Counted from the stretch's first letter, positions 1-8,469 are shown. The stretch is 64,000 bases of DNA from Thermoplasmata archaeon (GCA_021797355.1 JAJZZX010000002.1:62001-126000), one strand, 5' to 3'. The notes: generated by a model from the letters alone, not told the origin. Numbers and translations are program-made.

Positions 1-1487
1 GCCAGGACCTCAGGCTTGAGCCCGAATACAGCCTCTTGCAGCGCATAGGGGTAGAGGTACATCTTCTTTATGAGCCTGCTTTCGCACTCATCATAATGGC
101 TGGATAAGTCCCCTCTGGATTCCTGGGCCTTCCGAAGTATGCTTGCAGCCCTGGCGTAGGAATACATAATGAACGGAGCCGAATCCCCCTCCAGGCTGAG
201 TGCTTCTGACCACTTAAAGACCATCTGCTTGTTTGCGTTGAGCTTGCCTATGTGGAACCTTACCGCAGAGACGGCAACGGCGTTGGCTATTTCCTGCAGC
301 CTGTCCTCAGGGAGGTCTGGCCTTTTTGCCTTCACCACACTGAGGGCTTCCTCCCGAGCCCGGTCAATGAGCTCGTCTGCTGTGACTATGTTTCCCCCCC
401 TTGTGGTCATCTTGCCAGTTTCAAGAGAGACATATGAGTAGAAGACGAAATCCATCCTGGCCTCCTTTTCAAGGAGATTCTTCATTACGTATTTTATGTG
501 CCTGGCGTGCTCCTTGTGGTTCTCTCCAAGAACATCGATAATCCAGTCGAAATTTTCCATCTTGTAAAGGTGATATGCAATGTCTCTTGAGAAGTAGAGC
601 GAGGTCCCATCGTTTCTTGTCAGGAACATCTTTCTGTCGCCGCTCTGCACATAGAGGGCACCATCCTCTTCACGGATGTGTTCAGAAAGCTGCTCAAGGA
701 CCTTCTTCACGTCACCATTGCGTATGAAATCTGATTCCCAAGTATAATCGTCGATCCTTATGCCAAGTTTCTCCAGGGTGCTGTTTATGCTGCCAAGAAT
801 TACGGAGCATATGTTCCTTATGCTGTCCATTATCTGTGGATTCCCACTTTCGTATTCCCGCAATACCTGATCAACATCTTTCTCTGCATCTGGGTTGCGC
901 TCTGTCTCCTGGTGCATCTCCTGGTATGCCTTCAGCAGGTTCTCAGTGGTCAATGGCTTGTTGCCGGCAAATCTTCTGTATCCGGCATAGAGGGAGGCCA
1001 CCTGCCTTCCGGAATCATTGATGAAGTACTGGGTGGTAACACGATACCCATATCTCTGCAGGAGCTTTGCAAGGGCATCCCCTATTATGGAGTTTCTGAT
1101 CCTGCCAATATGTATCGGCCCGGTGGGGTTGGTGCTGGTATGCTCCACAGAGACCCTCTCTGGGTCCTGGAACACGTCTGGATATCGCCCTGTGCCATCC
1201 AACTCTGCGCTGATGGCTTTCATGAGCATCGCAGTGCTGAGGCGGAAATTGATATATCCTCCCAACACCTCAATTGATTCTATATAGCCCCCAGGAAGAA
1301 GCTCTTTCTTGATATCTTCAGCCAGTTTTCCCGCCTCTACACTATGCGATTTCATAAGGCTGAAGGCGCGAAGTGTCAGGTCGCCATGGCCACTCCTGTC
1401 CAGGGTCAGGTCTGTCTCCCTGACATCACTGTATATTGCGGCAATGCCGTCAAGAATCATCTTCCTGTAATCATTGAAAAGAAGCAT
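1..1487 (-). CDS. argS: Arginyl-tRNA synthetase (3' end cut by window edge)
   Basis: This class I synthetase charges tRNA-Arg in the cytoplasm. The reading frame starts at the ATG complementary to 1485-1487 (MLLFNDYRKM) and stays open to base 1, so the C-terminus is missing. The HIGH-type signature appears as HTSTNPTGPIHIGR, encoded near 1105-1155. The KMSK-like loop reads GKMTTRGGN near 390-425. The last visible part, PFIMYSYARA, is the start of the anticodon-binding helical domain typical of ArgRS. The ATG was chosen because a TATA-like box lies 22 bases upstream (1509-1518), as in other leaderless genes of this window. The dehydroquinate-synthase-like gene upstream on the same strand ends 60 bases away, but argS appears to have its own promoter. 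The identification is certain; only the last part of the protein is unseen. Confidence 0.96.
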   Translation of the reverse strand, partial: MLLFNDYRKMILDGIAAIYSDVRETDLTLDRSGHGDLTLRAFSLMKSHSVEAGKLAEDIKKELLPGGYIESIEVLGGYINFRLSTAMLMKAISAELDGTGRYPDVFQDPERVSVEHTSTNPTGPIHIGRIRNSIIGDALAKLLQRYGYRVTTQYFINDSGRQVASLYAGYRRFAGNKPLTTENLLKAYQEMHQETERNPDAEKDVDQVLREYESGNPQIMDSIRNICSVILGSINSTLEKLGIRIDDYTWESDFIRNGDVKKVLEQLSEHIREEDGALYVQSGDRKMFLTRNDGTSLYFSRDIAYHLYKMENFDWIIDVLGENHKEHARHIKYVMKNLLEKEARMDFVFYSYVSLETGKMTTRGGNIVTADELIDRAREEALSVVKAKRPDLPEDRLQEIANAVAVSAVRFHIGKLNANKQMVFKWSEALSLEGDSAPFIMYSYARAASILRKAQESRGDLSSHYDECESRLIKKMYLYPYALQEAVFGLKPEVL

Positions 1488-1508
1488 ACACGCCAGTATT
1501 GGTTGGTG

Positions 1509-1519
1509 ATAAATATATT
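1509..1519 (-). promoter_or_regulatory. TATA box of argS
   Basis: On the minus strand the sequence reads AATATATTTAT, 22 bases before the argS ATG. This is the usual spacing for a leaderless archaeal transcript. It supports an independent promoter for argS in the 60-base gap after the upstream gene. Confidence 0.55.
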
Positions 1520-1547
1520 GATCACTGGTGCCATCATGCCGGTGAGC

Positions 1548-2642
1548 TCAGGACGGGTTGAACTCGTAAAGTTCTGTATAAGAGCGAAGCAGGGAAAACA
1601 TGCGGTCCTTGCTTATGTCTATCTCCTGCCCTACACCCACTTCAAGGGGAATATGCAGCTTTATGACGGCGTTGTCGCCGGGAAAATGCTCGTTAATCTT
1701 CTTCAGGACATTATCCAGTCCAGCCTCCTTCACCAGGGACCGGCGAATGCCAAATTTCTCCATGGGCTCTGATATTCTCTCCCTCTGATCCTTGACCGAT
1801 ATCCCTGACCTTTCAGCAAGGAAAAGCTCCAGAAACATTCCTGTTGCAATATAGCTCCCATAGGGCACCCTGTCATGGAATATCTCTCCCAGTATGTTGC
1901 CCATGGTGAGCCCGAAATTCATGAGCCCCCTCCCATTCCTTTTCTGGGTCGAAACAAATTCAGTGCGCAGCCTGAGGCTCTTGCTTATGAGGCGGCACAT
2001 GGCATCACTCTGCCTGAAGGCCTTTAGATCCTCCAGCGACTGCATCATGCTTATTATGGAGTGGTCAGCAACAATGCCATATCGTATCATCTCGGCAATC
2101 CCATCCTTCATCTCATCGTTTGTGCCTGACTTTGAATAGAATGAATCCTCTATTACCTCGGTGGGCGTGGCCCTGCTGCATATTACATCATCATGGCTGG
2201 AGAAGTTGATCCCGGCCAGGCCTGAAACAGAGTTGCTAACCTGCGCAAGAAGGGTGGTGGGCACAGGGACGTAATCCGTGCCTCCCCTGTATGTGGCTGC
2301 AACGAATCCTGAAAGATCAAGTACCTCGCCGCAACCCACAGCAATTATGAGAGAATCCTGGGAAGCGTTCCTGTCTATGAGTACCTTTACAATCTTCTGG
2401 TAGTTCCTGACGTTCTTCAGGTTGTCCCCCTCATTTAGAGTTATCTTGGTTAGTTCCCCCCTTATTCCATCCAGATCAGGAATATGCGATGCGAACCGGT
2501 CAGCAGCGGAGCTGCCTGTAACCAAGACAACACTGTCATACTGCCTTGCGGCATCAAGGATACGGTCAGTGGTGTCTTCTCCTATAATCACCGGAACATC
2601 CTGCGAATTTATGGAAACTGTTATCCTCTCAGGAGGTTTCAC
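1548..2642 (-). CDS. 3-dehydroquinate synthase-like protein with lost metal ligands
   Basis: The 364-residue protein has the fold signatures of 3-dehydroquinate synthase (AroB), the second shikimate step: GCGEVLDLSGFVAATYRGG (104-122) and VPVPTTLLAQV (125-135). Several residues that define the active site are changed. The motif DSSVGGK reads SNSVSGL (136-142), so the catalytic lysine is leucine. The next lysine motif, GKN, reads HDD (150-152). In the metal-binding set, Glu184 (AEMIRYG) is kept, but LNFGHT reads MNFGLT (His to Leu245) and the LHGEAVAIGM motif reads PYGSYIATGM (His to Tyr261). What is seen is full length and an open frame, so this is not a pseudogene. I infer a non-canonical or non-catalytic paralogue; true AroB activity seems unlikely. 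The start is GTG with GGAG a few bases upstream and a TATA box at 2678-2687. Confidence 0.75.
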   Translation of the reverse strand: MKPPERITVSINSQDVPVIIGEDTTDRILDAARQYDSVVLVTGSSAADRFASHIPDLDGIRGELTKITLNEGDNLKNVRNYQKIVKVLIDRNASQDSLIIAVGCGEVLDLSGFVAATYRGGTDYVPVPTTLLAQVSNSVSGLAGINFSSHDDVICSRATPTEVIEDSFYSKSGTNDEMKDGIAEMIRYGIVADHSIISMMQSLEDLKAFRQSDAMCRLISKSLRLRTEFVSTQKRNGRGLMNFGLTMGNILGEIFHDRVPYGSYIATGMFLELFLAERSGISVKDQRERISEPMEKFGIRRSLVKEAGLDNVLKKINEHFPGDNAVIKLHIPLEVGVGQEIDISKDRMFSLLRSYTELYEFNPS

Positions 2643-2779
2643 TATCTCCGGTCACCGATAATGTATGTCTTATCTTCAATATAAAGATATTCTGATTTTT
2701 CACCTGATCAGGTGAAGCCCATGCCATTCACTCATCAAGAACTTTTTAATACGCGCCACAAATTCCTGAGGCAACTTAG
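2643..2779. promoter_or_regulatory. Divergent promoter region with central 18-bp palindrome
   Basis: This 137-base region separates the dehydroquinate-synthase-like gene (leftward) from the GH15 gene (rightward). The leftward TATA-like box CTTTATATTG lies at 2678-2687 and the rightward box TTTTTAATA at 2743-2751. Between them, at 2699-2716, is the perfect palindrome TTCACCTGATCAGGTGAA. Its position between two divergent TATA boxes is what a dimeric regulator's operator would occupy. The palindrome is directly visible; its role is inferred. Confidence 0.5.
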
Positions 2780-4636
2780 ATGGCATTTCAGGGTGCACGC
2801 AAGTTCAAGGATCTTGGAAGGGACGGTTATCTCAGAATATCAAGCCATGGAATGATAGCAAGCAACAGGACAGCAGCTTTGGTGGGCCTCAACGGAACAA
2901 TCGACTGGGCATGCCTTCCAAATTTTGATTCTCCACCTGTATTCGATTCAATCCTTGACAAGAACCGCGGAGGTTATTTTTCCATCCATCCCCATGATAC
3001 GGACAACCTTGAGGTGATTCAATCCTACAAGGAACTCACCAATGTTCTTCTAACAGAATTCATCAGGGATGGCAGGATAATTCTAAGGTTAACTGACTTT
3101 ATACCGACCTCGGATTATTCAACAATAAGCTTCCCGGAAATACACAGGCTGGTTGAGACCATGTCTGACGACGTTGAGGTCGACGTGGGCTTCAGGGCCA
3201 CAATAGATTATGGCAGACGCAAGCCCATCATAGAGCAGCGCAAGAACGGCTTCATCTTCAGGTACCGTAACACAAAGGTTGGAATCGTTAGCGAAATCCC
3301 CCTCGCCAGGGATTCGGATCATGTTTCCGGTTCCCAGAAGATACCAAGAAGGACATCACGCTGGATCGTTGCACTGTACGGCATGTCACATCTTGATTCA
3401 ATTTCAGACTACAAGTCATACCAGCGGCTTGAGGACACCATTGACTACTGGCAGAAGTGGAGCAACTCCACAACATACAGGGGGTTATACAACAATGATG
3501 TGAACAGGTCTGCACTTACACTAAAGGGCCTGTTCTTCGAGCCAACAGGACTCATGGTCGCCGCACCAACCACAAGCCTTCCGGAGTGCATTGGCGGCGA
3601 GAGGAACTGGGACTACCGTTTCGCATGGATCAGGGATACGGCCTATGTCATCGAATCGCTCTCCTTGATTGGATATACGCGGGAGGCAACAAAGTTCCTC
3701 TACGATATGATGGAGAAGATAGAACATGACGGCAGGATCAGGACAATATACCAGATAAATCAGGATGCCAGCCTGGAGGAGATGGAGCTCGATTACGAAG
3801 GCTATATGGGGTCAAGGCCCGTGAGGATAGGGAACAAGGCTGCAGATCAGCTCCAGATTGACCAGATGGGTTCAATCATCAATGCAATATGTGCACTCAG
3901 TGACGCCGGCGGTGTCATAAATTCTTATCTGTGGAACTTCGTCGGCGACACACTTGAGAAACTTTCTCATCTGTGGAGGTCCCCGGATTCCAGCATATGG
4001 GAATTCAGGAATGAGCCAAGACACTACGTATACTCCAAGGTTGTCTCATGGGCTGCGTTCAACAATGCCATAGAAATGGGCAAATTCCAGGGACTCTCAG
4101 GGCCTTACAGGAGATGGAGGGCAGTGGCTGACGAGATAAAGGAGGATATCCTGGCCAACGGTTTCAATGAGGACATCAACAGCTTCTCCCAGTATTACGG
4201 ATCAACGGAGACAGATGCATCTCTCCTGCGTATGCCACTGCTTGGATTCCTTCCGCCAGATGATCCAAGGATTATTGGCACTGTCAGCAGGATCGAGCAT
4301 GATCTGAGGGTCACTGACCACCTTTTCAGGCGCTACAGGCTTGACGATGGCCTGAGGGGGGAGGACAATGCCTTCCTCCTCCTGTCATTCTGGTATGTTG
4401 ATGTCCTGATACAGATGGGAAGGATTGATGAGGCGAAATTGATCTTCGAGTCAATACTGGACAGGGGTAACCATGTGGGACTTTTCTCTGAGGAGATAGA
4501 CTTCAGGACTGGCGATCAGCTGGGCAATTTCCCCCAGGCGATCACGCACCTCGGCGTCATAAGCGTAGCTGTGCACCTGAACAACGCCTTCAAGGAGAGG
4601 CAGAATTCAATAAAGCGCCGCCAGTACCAGAAATAG
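2780..4636 (+). CDS. GH15 glycoside hydrolase (glucoamylase/trehalase type)
   Basis: The 618-residue protein belongs to glycoside hydrolase family 15. It opens with the N-terminal beta-sandwich signature HGMIASNRTAALVGLNGTID and carries the (alpha/alpha)6-barrel motif GGERNWDYRFAWIRD near residue 275, where the Trp-Asp-Tyr-Arg run lines the sugar pocket. The motif QIDQMGSIINA and the C-terminal GLFSEEIDFRTGDQLGNFPQ contain the expected catalytic glutamate region. Family members in Thermoplasmatales include both glucoamylases and trehalases, so the substrate could be maltooligosaccharide or trehalose; the sequence alone does not decide. No signal peptide is seen, so the enzyme is probably cytoplasmic. 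A TATA box at 2743-2751 places transcription start just before the ATG. Confidence 0.9.
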   Translation: MAFQGARKFKDLGRDGYLRISSHGMIASNRTAALVGLNGTIDWACLPNFDSPPVFDSILDKNRGGYFSIHPHDTDNLEVIQSYKELTNVLLTEFIRDGRIILRLTDFIPTSDYSTISFPEIHRLVETMSDDVEVDVGFRATIDYGRRKPIIEQRKNGFIFRYRNTKVGIVSEIPLARDSDHVSGSQKIPRRTSRWIVALYGMSHLDSISDYKSYQRLEDTIDYWQKWSNSTTYRGLYNNDVNRSALTLKGLFFEPTGLMVAAPTTSLPECIGGERNWDYRFAWIRDTAYVIESLSLIGYTREATKFLYDMMEKIEHDGRIRTIYQINQDASLEEMELDYEGYMGSRPVRIGNKAADQLQIDQMGSIINAICALSDAGGVINSYLWNFVGDTLEKLSHLWRSPDSSIWEFRNEPRHYVYSKVVSWAAFNNAIEMGKFQGLSGPYRRWRAVADEIKEDILANGFNEDINSFSQYYGSTETDASLLRMPLLGFLPPDDPRIIGTVSRIEHDLRVTDHLFRRYRLDDGLRGEDNAFLLLSFWYVDVLIQMGRIDEAKLIFESILDRGNHVGLFSEEIDFRTGDQLGNFPQAITHLGVISVAVHLNNAFKERQNSIKRRQYQK

Positions 4637-4682
4637 CCGTTTTGAGCTCATTTTCTCATTTTGCACGGGCATATCTCCCCCA

Positions 4683-4690
4683 TTTATATA
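4683..4690 (+). promoter_or_regulatory. TATA box of the PolB2 operon
   Basis: The sequence TTTATATA lies 22 bases before the ATG at 4712, fitting a leaderless first gene. It favours the 4712 start over an in-frame ATG further upstream at 4661, which would lie before the promoter. Confidence 0.6.
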
Positions 4691-4711
4691 CCGGGCCACA
4701 TAATCATCAAC

Positions 4712-5125
4712 ATGCACGGCCCATTGAAGGTATTTTCCACCGACAGATTCATGGCAGAGAACGTAACAAGCATGATTGACCAGTACGATGCCGCCAGGGT
4801 TCACCTCCTCATATCTGACGGCATAATGGTGGATTTCAGGCACGCCTTTCCCCCTGTCGCCAGGAAGTCCATAATTGTACAGAGGGTGCTGACGTCATAC
4901 CAACTCCAGAAGATACTGATGGATTCAGACAACAGCCCACACTATATCGCGCTGGCATCGGAAGTCATCAATTCATGGTACGCATCGGTTGTTTCCGGCA
5001 TATATGACATAATGAGGATAAAATCATATTATCATGGCTGCCCCATCCACCTTAACATAATCGGCGATCCCGGCGTAATGGCAAGGTATCTGGGCGCCAG
5101 GAAGATAGGGCTGGAGGCGTACTGA
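4712..5125 (+). CDS. Degenerate RecA/RadA-like protein, first gene of PolB2 operon
   Basis: This 137-residue protein has no recognisable catalytic motif, but its order of strands and helices can be laid against RadA. The segment LKVFSTDRFMAENV sits where RadA has its Walker A loop, without the GxGKT. VHLLISDGIMVDFR matches [28 protein letters not shown] matches [32 protein letters not shown] matches [14 protein letters not shown], and CPIHLNIIGDPG matches [10 protein letters not shown] infer a shortened, ATPase-dead RecA-family paralogue. From memory, PolB2-type polymerases in archaea are found next to RecA-family proteins, which fits this place in the operon. A role as a polymerase accessory factor, comparable in idea to bacterial ImuA, is plausible but unproven. 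The next gene starts one base after this stop codon. Confidence 0.6.
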   Translation: MHGPLKVFSTDRFMAENVTSMIDQYDAARVHLLISDGIMVDFRHAFPPVARKSIIVQRVLTSYQLQKILMDSDNSPHYIALASEVINSWYASVVSGIYDIMRIKSYYHGCPIHLNIIGDPGVMARYLGARKIGLEAY

Positions 5126-5126
5126 C

Positions 5127-5354
5127 ATGGGACGGAGCATCCCCACAGCACGCCAGGTCATGGAGAACCTCTCCAGGGACATTATGAGGATGGCCGATCT
5201 CATGCAGTCAGGGGACGCAGACATTCTTAAGCAGATCATAATGCTTGGAAAGAAACACTCGGCAGAGATCTCCTATTCCGGCATTGATCCGTACCTTGGC
5301 TTTGTCCTGTCAATTCTCTTGGAGGTATGCCGCAAATCATGCCAGGAGGGGTGA
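5127..5354 (+). CDS. Small helical protein of PolB2 operon
   Basis: The 75-residue product is predicted by eye to be almost wholly alpha-helical: a helix starting PTARQVMENLSRDIMRMADL, a second around DILKQIIMLGKK and a third around LGFVLSILLEVCRK. I recognise no known domain name. It starts one base after the preceding stop and ends three bases before the polymerase ATG, so it is surely co-transcribed with both. The tight spacing implies that it acts with the polymerase and the RecA-like protein, perhaps as a bridging subunit; this is inference. Its 3' end contains a strong Shine-Dalgarno sequence, GGAGGGGTGAT, for the polymerase gene. Confidence 0.75.
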   Translation: MGRSIPTARQVMENLSRDIMRMADLMQSGDADILKQIIMLGKKHSAEISYSGIDPYLGFVLSILLEVCRKSCQEG

Positions 5355-5357
5355 TCC

Positions 5358-7370
5358 ATGGCTGGATCAATTATCAACGCAACTGGATCAGACAGGATAT
5401 GGATCTGGCAGCTTCATGGGAACAGGATTTACAGGAAGCCATACACCAACAGGAGCTGGATATTTGTCTCAGGGGATTCCTATGATCTGGATTTCCTCGC
5501 AAAACAACTTGATGCCTCCTCATCATTCATGTATGAATGGGATACAAGGGCCAGCATCTATGGCCGGCTGGACGGAATCAGGGTCATCGCATATCCCAGC
5601 TCAATGCGTGACCTGTCAGCCATGATCATGGACATTGGATCAGGAAGGAAATATTCAATATTCAACGCTGACATTGATCCTGTTCTGCGCTTTATGGCAG
5701 AGAGGAACCTGCAGTTCTTTTCGCTGGCTGATCCACTGGACAGCGATCCCCATATTGAGTGGGCATTCATAGGCGGAAGATCATGCCTGGGCATTCCATG
5801 CAGCCTGCAGGTGGGGAGGAGGCATTTTGGCAGGATAGATTCCGATGCCTTATATGAGGCATACAGGGCAATAACAGATAACATTGTAATAATATACGAC
5901 AACAGGGACAATTTCTTCAGCAGGATACTTGGCATGATGCTGGACTCTGGGTACAGGCTTCCGCGCATATCCACACATGGGGGATCAACTTACCAGTCTT
6001 ACGGGCAGAGCCATTACAGCAACCCGCGCATAACAATGGAAGGGAAGATATGCATAGAATCAGGATCTTTCTCGTATGCTGAAACAGGCCTGGAAGGACT
6101 CATTGAGATATCAAGGACATCTGGCCTGCCAATTGAAACAGCATCAATGGTAACCACAGGCACAGCTGTGTCCGCAATGGAAGAATCCTTTGCAGTGTCC
6201 AGGAATATACTGATCCCGCTGCGGAAGGACGACCATGAGGGGGAGAAGGACGTGGACACACTAATAAGCACCGACAGTGGAGGCCTTGTTCTGCAGCCTG
6301 AGCCTGGCATATATACCAATGTTCATGAGGTTGATTTCTCCTCAATGTACCCCAGTATAATGGTACGGTACAACATGTCGCCGGAGACCATTGGCAGATA
6401 TGGCGACCTGGCTGTTCACGGCACGCCATACAGGATATCCATGAGCAGGCCAGGCTTCCTGGCATCAGCCCTGAGGCATCTTCTTGAAAGGAGGCTTTTC
6501 TACAAGTCCGTGAAGGGAAGGTCAGAGATATTCGCAAGGAGGGATGCGGCCCTGAAATGGATGCTACTGACATCATTCGGCTACACAGGCTACAAGAATG
6601 CAAAATTCGGGAAAATCGAGATACATGAATCAATAACTGCCATGGGTAGGTGGGCACTGGCAGCATCAATCCGGATAGCAAGGCTGCATGGGTTCACTCC
6701 TGTGCATGGCATAGTGGATTCCCTCTGGCTCTCCGGATCTGGCGACATGGGCTCAGCACTGAAAGATATTGAGGCAGAGACAGGCATAGGGATAGTGGAG
6801 GATGGATACTACAGGTGGATTGTGTTCATGCCGGCCAGGTCTGGCATGGGTGCACTGAACAGGTACATGGGCCTCAGGCATGACGGGACCATGAAGGTCA
6901 GGGGCCTTCATATAAGGAGAAGGGACATGCCCCCTGTGGTTAGGAAATTCCAGTCAGATGCAATAGACATACTCAGGGAATGCCGCACACCAGATGACAT
7001 ATGGAACGCCAGGGATCGCATCAGGAAACTGGAATCCGTGTATCTTTCATCACTTGGAAGCGTCTCAAGATCTGATCTTGTCGTGCCAGTACACATTACA
7101 AGGCACATTGAGGATTATTCGGTTGAAAATCTGCAGAGGATGATTCTGAGGTCGGCGGAATCACAGGGGTATGCCATAAACCCAGGATCGCGCATAGGTG
7201 CTGTCGTCGTTGATCACTCCAGAGGTGTGGTCGATCTTGACGGATCGCACAATGGCATCGACAGGGAATTCTACAGAAGGATTCTGAGGATGTCATTTGA
7301 GCCAATTGAATATGTGGTCAACATAAGTCGGCCCCGTGGCAGGCACATGGATCTGTTCAGTTTCTCCTGA
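5358..7370 (+). CDS. Divergent B-family DNA polymerase (PolB2-like)
   Basis: The 670-residue protein keeps the overall B-family plan but is shorter than the replicative enzyme in this window (799). Motif A is well kept: VDFSSMYPSIMVRYN, with the metal-binding Asp at residue 326. Motif B reads KWMLLTSFGYTG (from Lys400), where active enzymes have KxxxNSxYG, so the asparagine is threonine. Motif C reads HGIVDSLW (450-457) in place of YGDTDS; the second aspartate (454) is kept and the first is isoleucine. In the exonuclease region the Exo I, II and III acidic residues cannot be found; only a weak relic of Exo II (YDNRDNFF) is visible. I infer a proofreading-deficient polymerase that is either very specialised or catalytically weak. 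From memory, the PolB2 family was first called inactivated, and a Sulfolobus member was later tied to damage tolerance. Its 3' end overlaps the convergent cdc6 gene by 14 bases. Confidence 0.85.
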   Translation: MAGSIINATGSDRIWIWQLHGNRIYRKPYTNRSWIFVSGDSYDLDFLAKQLDASSSFMYEWDTRASIYGRLDGIRVIAYPSSMRDLSAMIMDIGSGRKYSIFNADIDPVLRFMAERNLQFFSLADPLDSDPHIEWAFIGGRSCLGIPCSLQVGRRHFGRIDSDALYEAYRAITDNIVIIYDNRDNFFSRILGMMLDSGYRLPRISTHGGSTYQSYGQSHYSNPRITMEGKICIESGSFSYAETGLEGLIEISRTSGLPIETASMVTTGTAVSAMEESFAVSRNILIPLRKDDHEGEKDVDTLISTDSGGLVLQPEPGIYTNVHEVDFSSMYPSIMVRYNMSPETIGRYGDLAVHGTPYRISMSRPGFLASALRHLLERRLFYKSVKGRSEIFARRDAALKWMLLTSFGYTGYKNAKFGKIEIHESITAMGRWALAASIRIARLHGFTPVHGIVDSLWLSGSGDMGSALKDIEAETGIGIVEDGYYRWIVFMPARSGMGALNRYMGLRHDGTMKVRGLHIRRRDMPPVVRKFQSDAIDILRECRTPDDIWNARDRIRKLESVYLSSLGSVSRSDLVVPVHITRHIEDYSVENLQRMILRSAESQGYAINPGSRIGAVVVDHSRGVVDLDGSHNGIDREFYRRILRMSFEPIEYVVNISRPRGRHMDLFSFS

Positions 7371-8469
7371 TCAGGGCCTCTACCTTTTCCTGCAATACAG
7401 ATATAGGAATGTCATTAATGCCTATGAGCTTGGAGACGCCCTGACGGTCCCCCCTCCCAATGACTCTTCCCTCCACTATCCCAAGATTCTCAAGCCTCTT
7501 CACTGCCCTGTATATGGCTGTGTTCTCCCTTACAGGTATGCCATACTGTTCCGAGATTACCCTCATTCCGTCAAGGACACATGACATGCTGGTGCTCGGC
7601 TCATCCACAAGGCAGTGGCAGATGGAGAGAAGAACTGCAAGATCAAGCGGATCAAGCTCATTGAGCTTGCTCTCCGTAACGTAAGGATTAATCATGGACT
7701 GGGCAGCCCTTACATCCTCAATGGACAGTTCAGTGCCGTTCCTGTACTCACAAACGTAGGCTGACTTCTGCAGAAGCTCAATGGCCACCCTTGCGCTCCC
7801 GAATGGCTGTGCCACATGGCCTATGTATCTCTTCACGTCGCTGTCAACGGACCCCTGGACAAGAGCCAGTCTGGCCCTTTCCTCTATTATTGTGGTGAGT
7901 TCCTCCTCAGAGTACCTGTTGAAAAGTATGCTCGAAAACACCCCCAGGGATTTCCTGTCCCTCTCGGTCATGTATATGGACGGGTCCTCCATGGACACAA
8001 GAATGGTGGAGACTGGAGTGGAATAGATCTCCCTTGCCCTAAGAAGGTTGTACAGCCCATCCCTCTCAAACTTTATCAGGTTGGTAGCCTCGTCTATTAT
8101 TACAACCATATTTTTTCCGCTCTTGTCTATGGCCCTGTTGAGGAACCTGAATATGTCACTGTATGAAAGGTTCCTGGCTGCGGAGACTTTCCCGACCCTG
8201 TACATGACATCCAGCAGGAGTGCCCTGAGGTTGGTGAAGGAGAGGGCATTCTCATAGGCAATGGTGAATGATTTTTCCTCCCGTGCCAAGTATTTCATTG
8301 TTGAGGTCTTTCCGGTGCCAGAATCGCCGAAGGCAACCAGGTTTGCGGAAATGCCTGATCTCAGAGGCTCCAGCATAACCTTCCTTATGGTGTCAATCTG
8401 GGTATCCCTGAACCGCAGCCTCTGCGGAACATACGAAAAATCAAGGGCATCAGGATTCCTTACTATCAA
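7357..8469 (-). CDS. cdc6: Cdc6/Orc1 family origin-binding AAA+ ATPase
   Basis: This 370-residue protein would recognise replication origins and help load the MCM helicase. The Walker A motif is GDSGTGKT (48-55) and Walker B is VVIIDEATN (122-130). Arginine-containing sensor regions follow (FNRYSEEEL and PFGSARVAIELL), and a C-terminal winged helix is visible around ENTAIYRAVKRLENLGIVEG. The N-terminal NPDALDFSYVPQRLRFRD is typical of archaeal Cdc6. The start is TTG, since no ATG or GTG is available near that motif. A run of T followed by ATTGG (8493-8503, minus strand) lies at TATA distance. It shares a strand with the radical SAM gene 41 bases upstream and converges on the PolB2-like gene. 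I see no repeated origin-recognition box in the short upstream gap. Confidence 0.93.
   Translation of the reverse strand: MIVRNPDALDFSYVPQRLRFRDTQIDTIRKVMLEPLRSGISANLVAFGDSGTGKTSTMKYLAREEKSFTIAYENALSFTNLRALLLDVMYRVGKVSAARNLSYSDIFRFLNRAIDKSGKNMVVIIDEATNLIKFERDGLYNLLRAREIYSTPVSTILVSMEDPSIYMTERDRKSLGVFSSILFNRYSEEELTTIIEERARLALVQGSVDSDVKRYIGHVAQPFGSARVAIELLQKSAYVCEYRNGTELSIEDVRAAQSMINPYVTESKLNELDPLDLAVLLSICHCLVDEPSTSMSCVLDGMRVISEQYGIPVRENTAIYRAVKRLENLGIVEGRVIGRGDRQGVSKLIGINDIPISVLQEKVEALIRRN

Noticed and set aside
1344-1772. A 142-residue rightward frame across the argS/aroB-like junction
   Set aside because: It runs antisense to two recognised genes and through the argS promoter.
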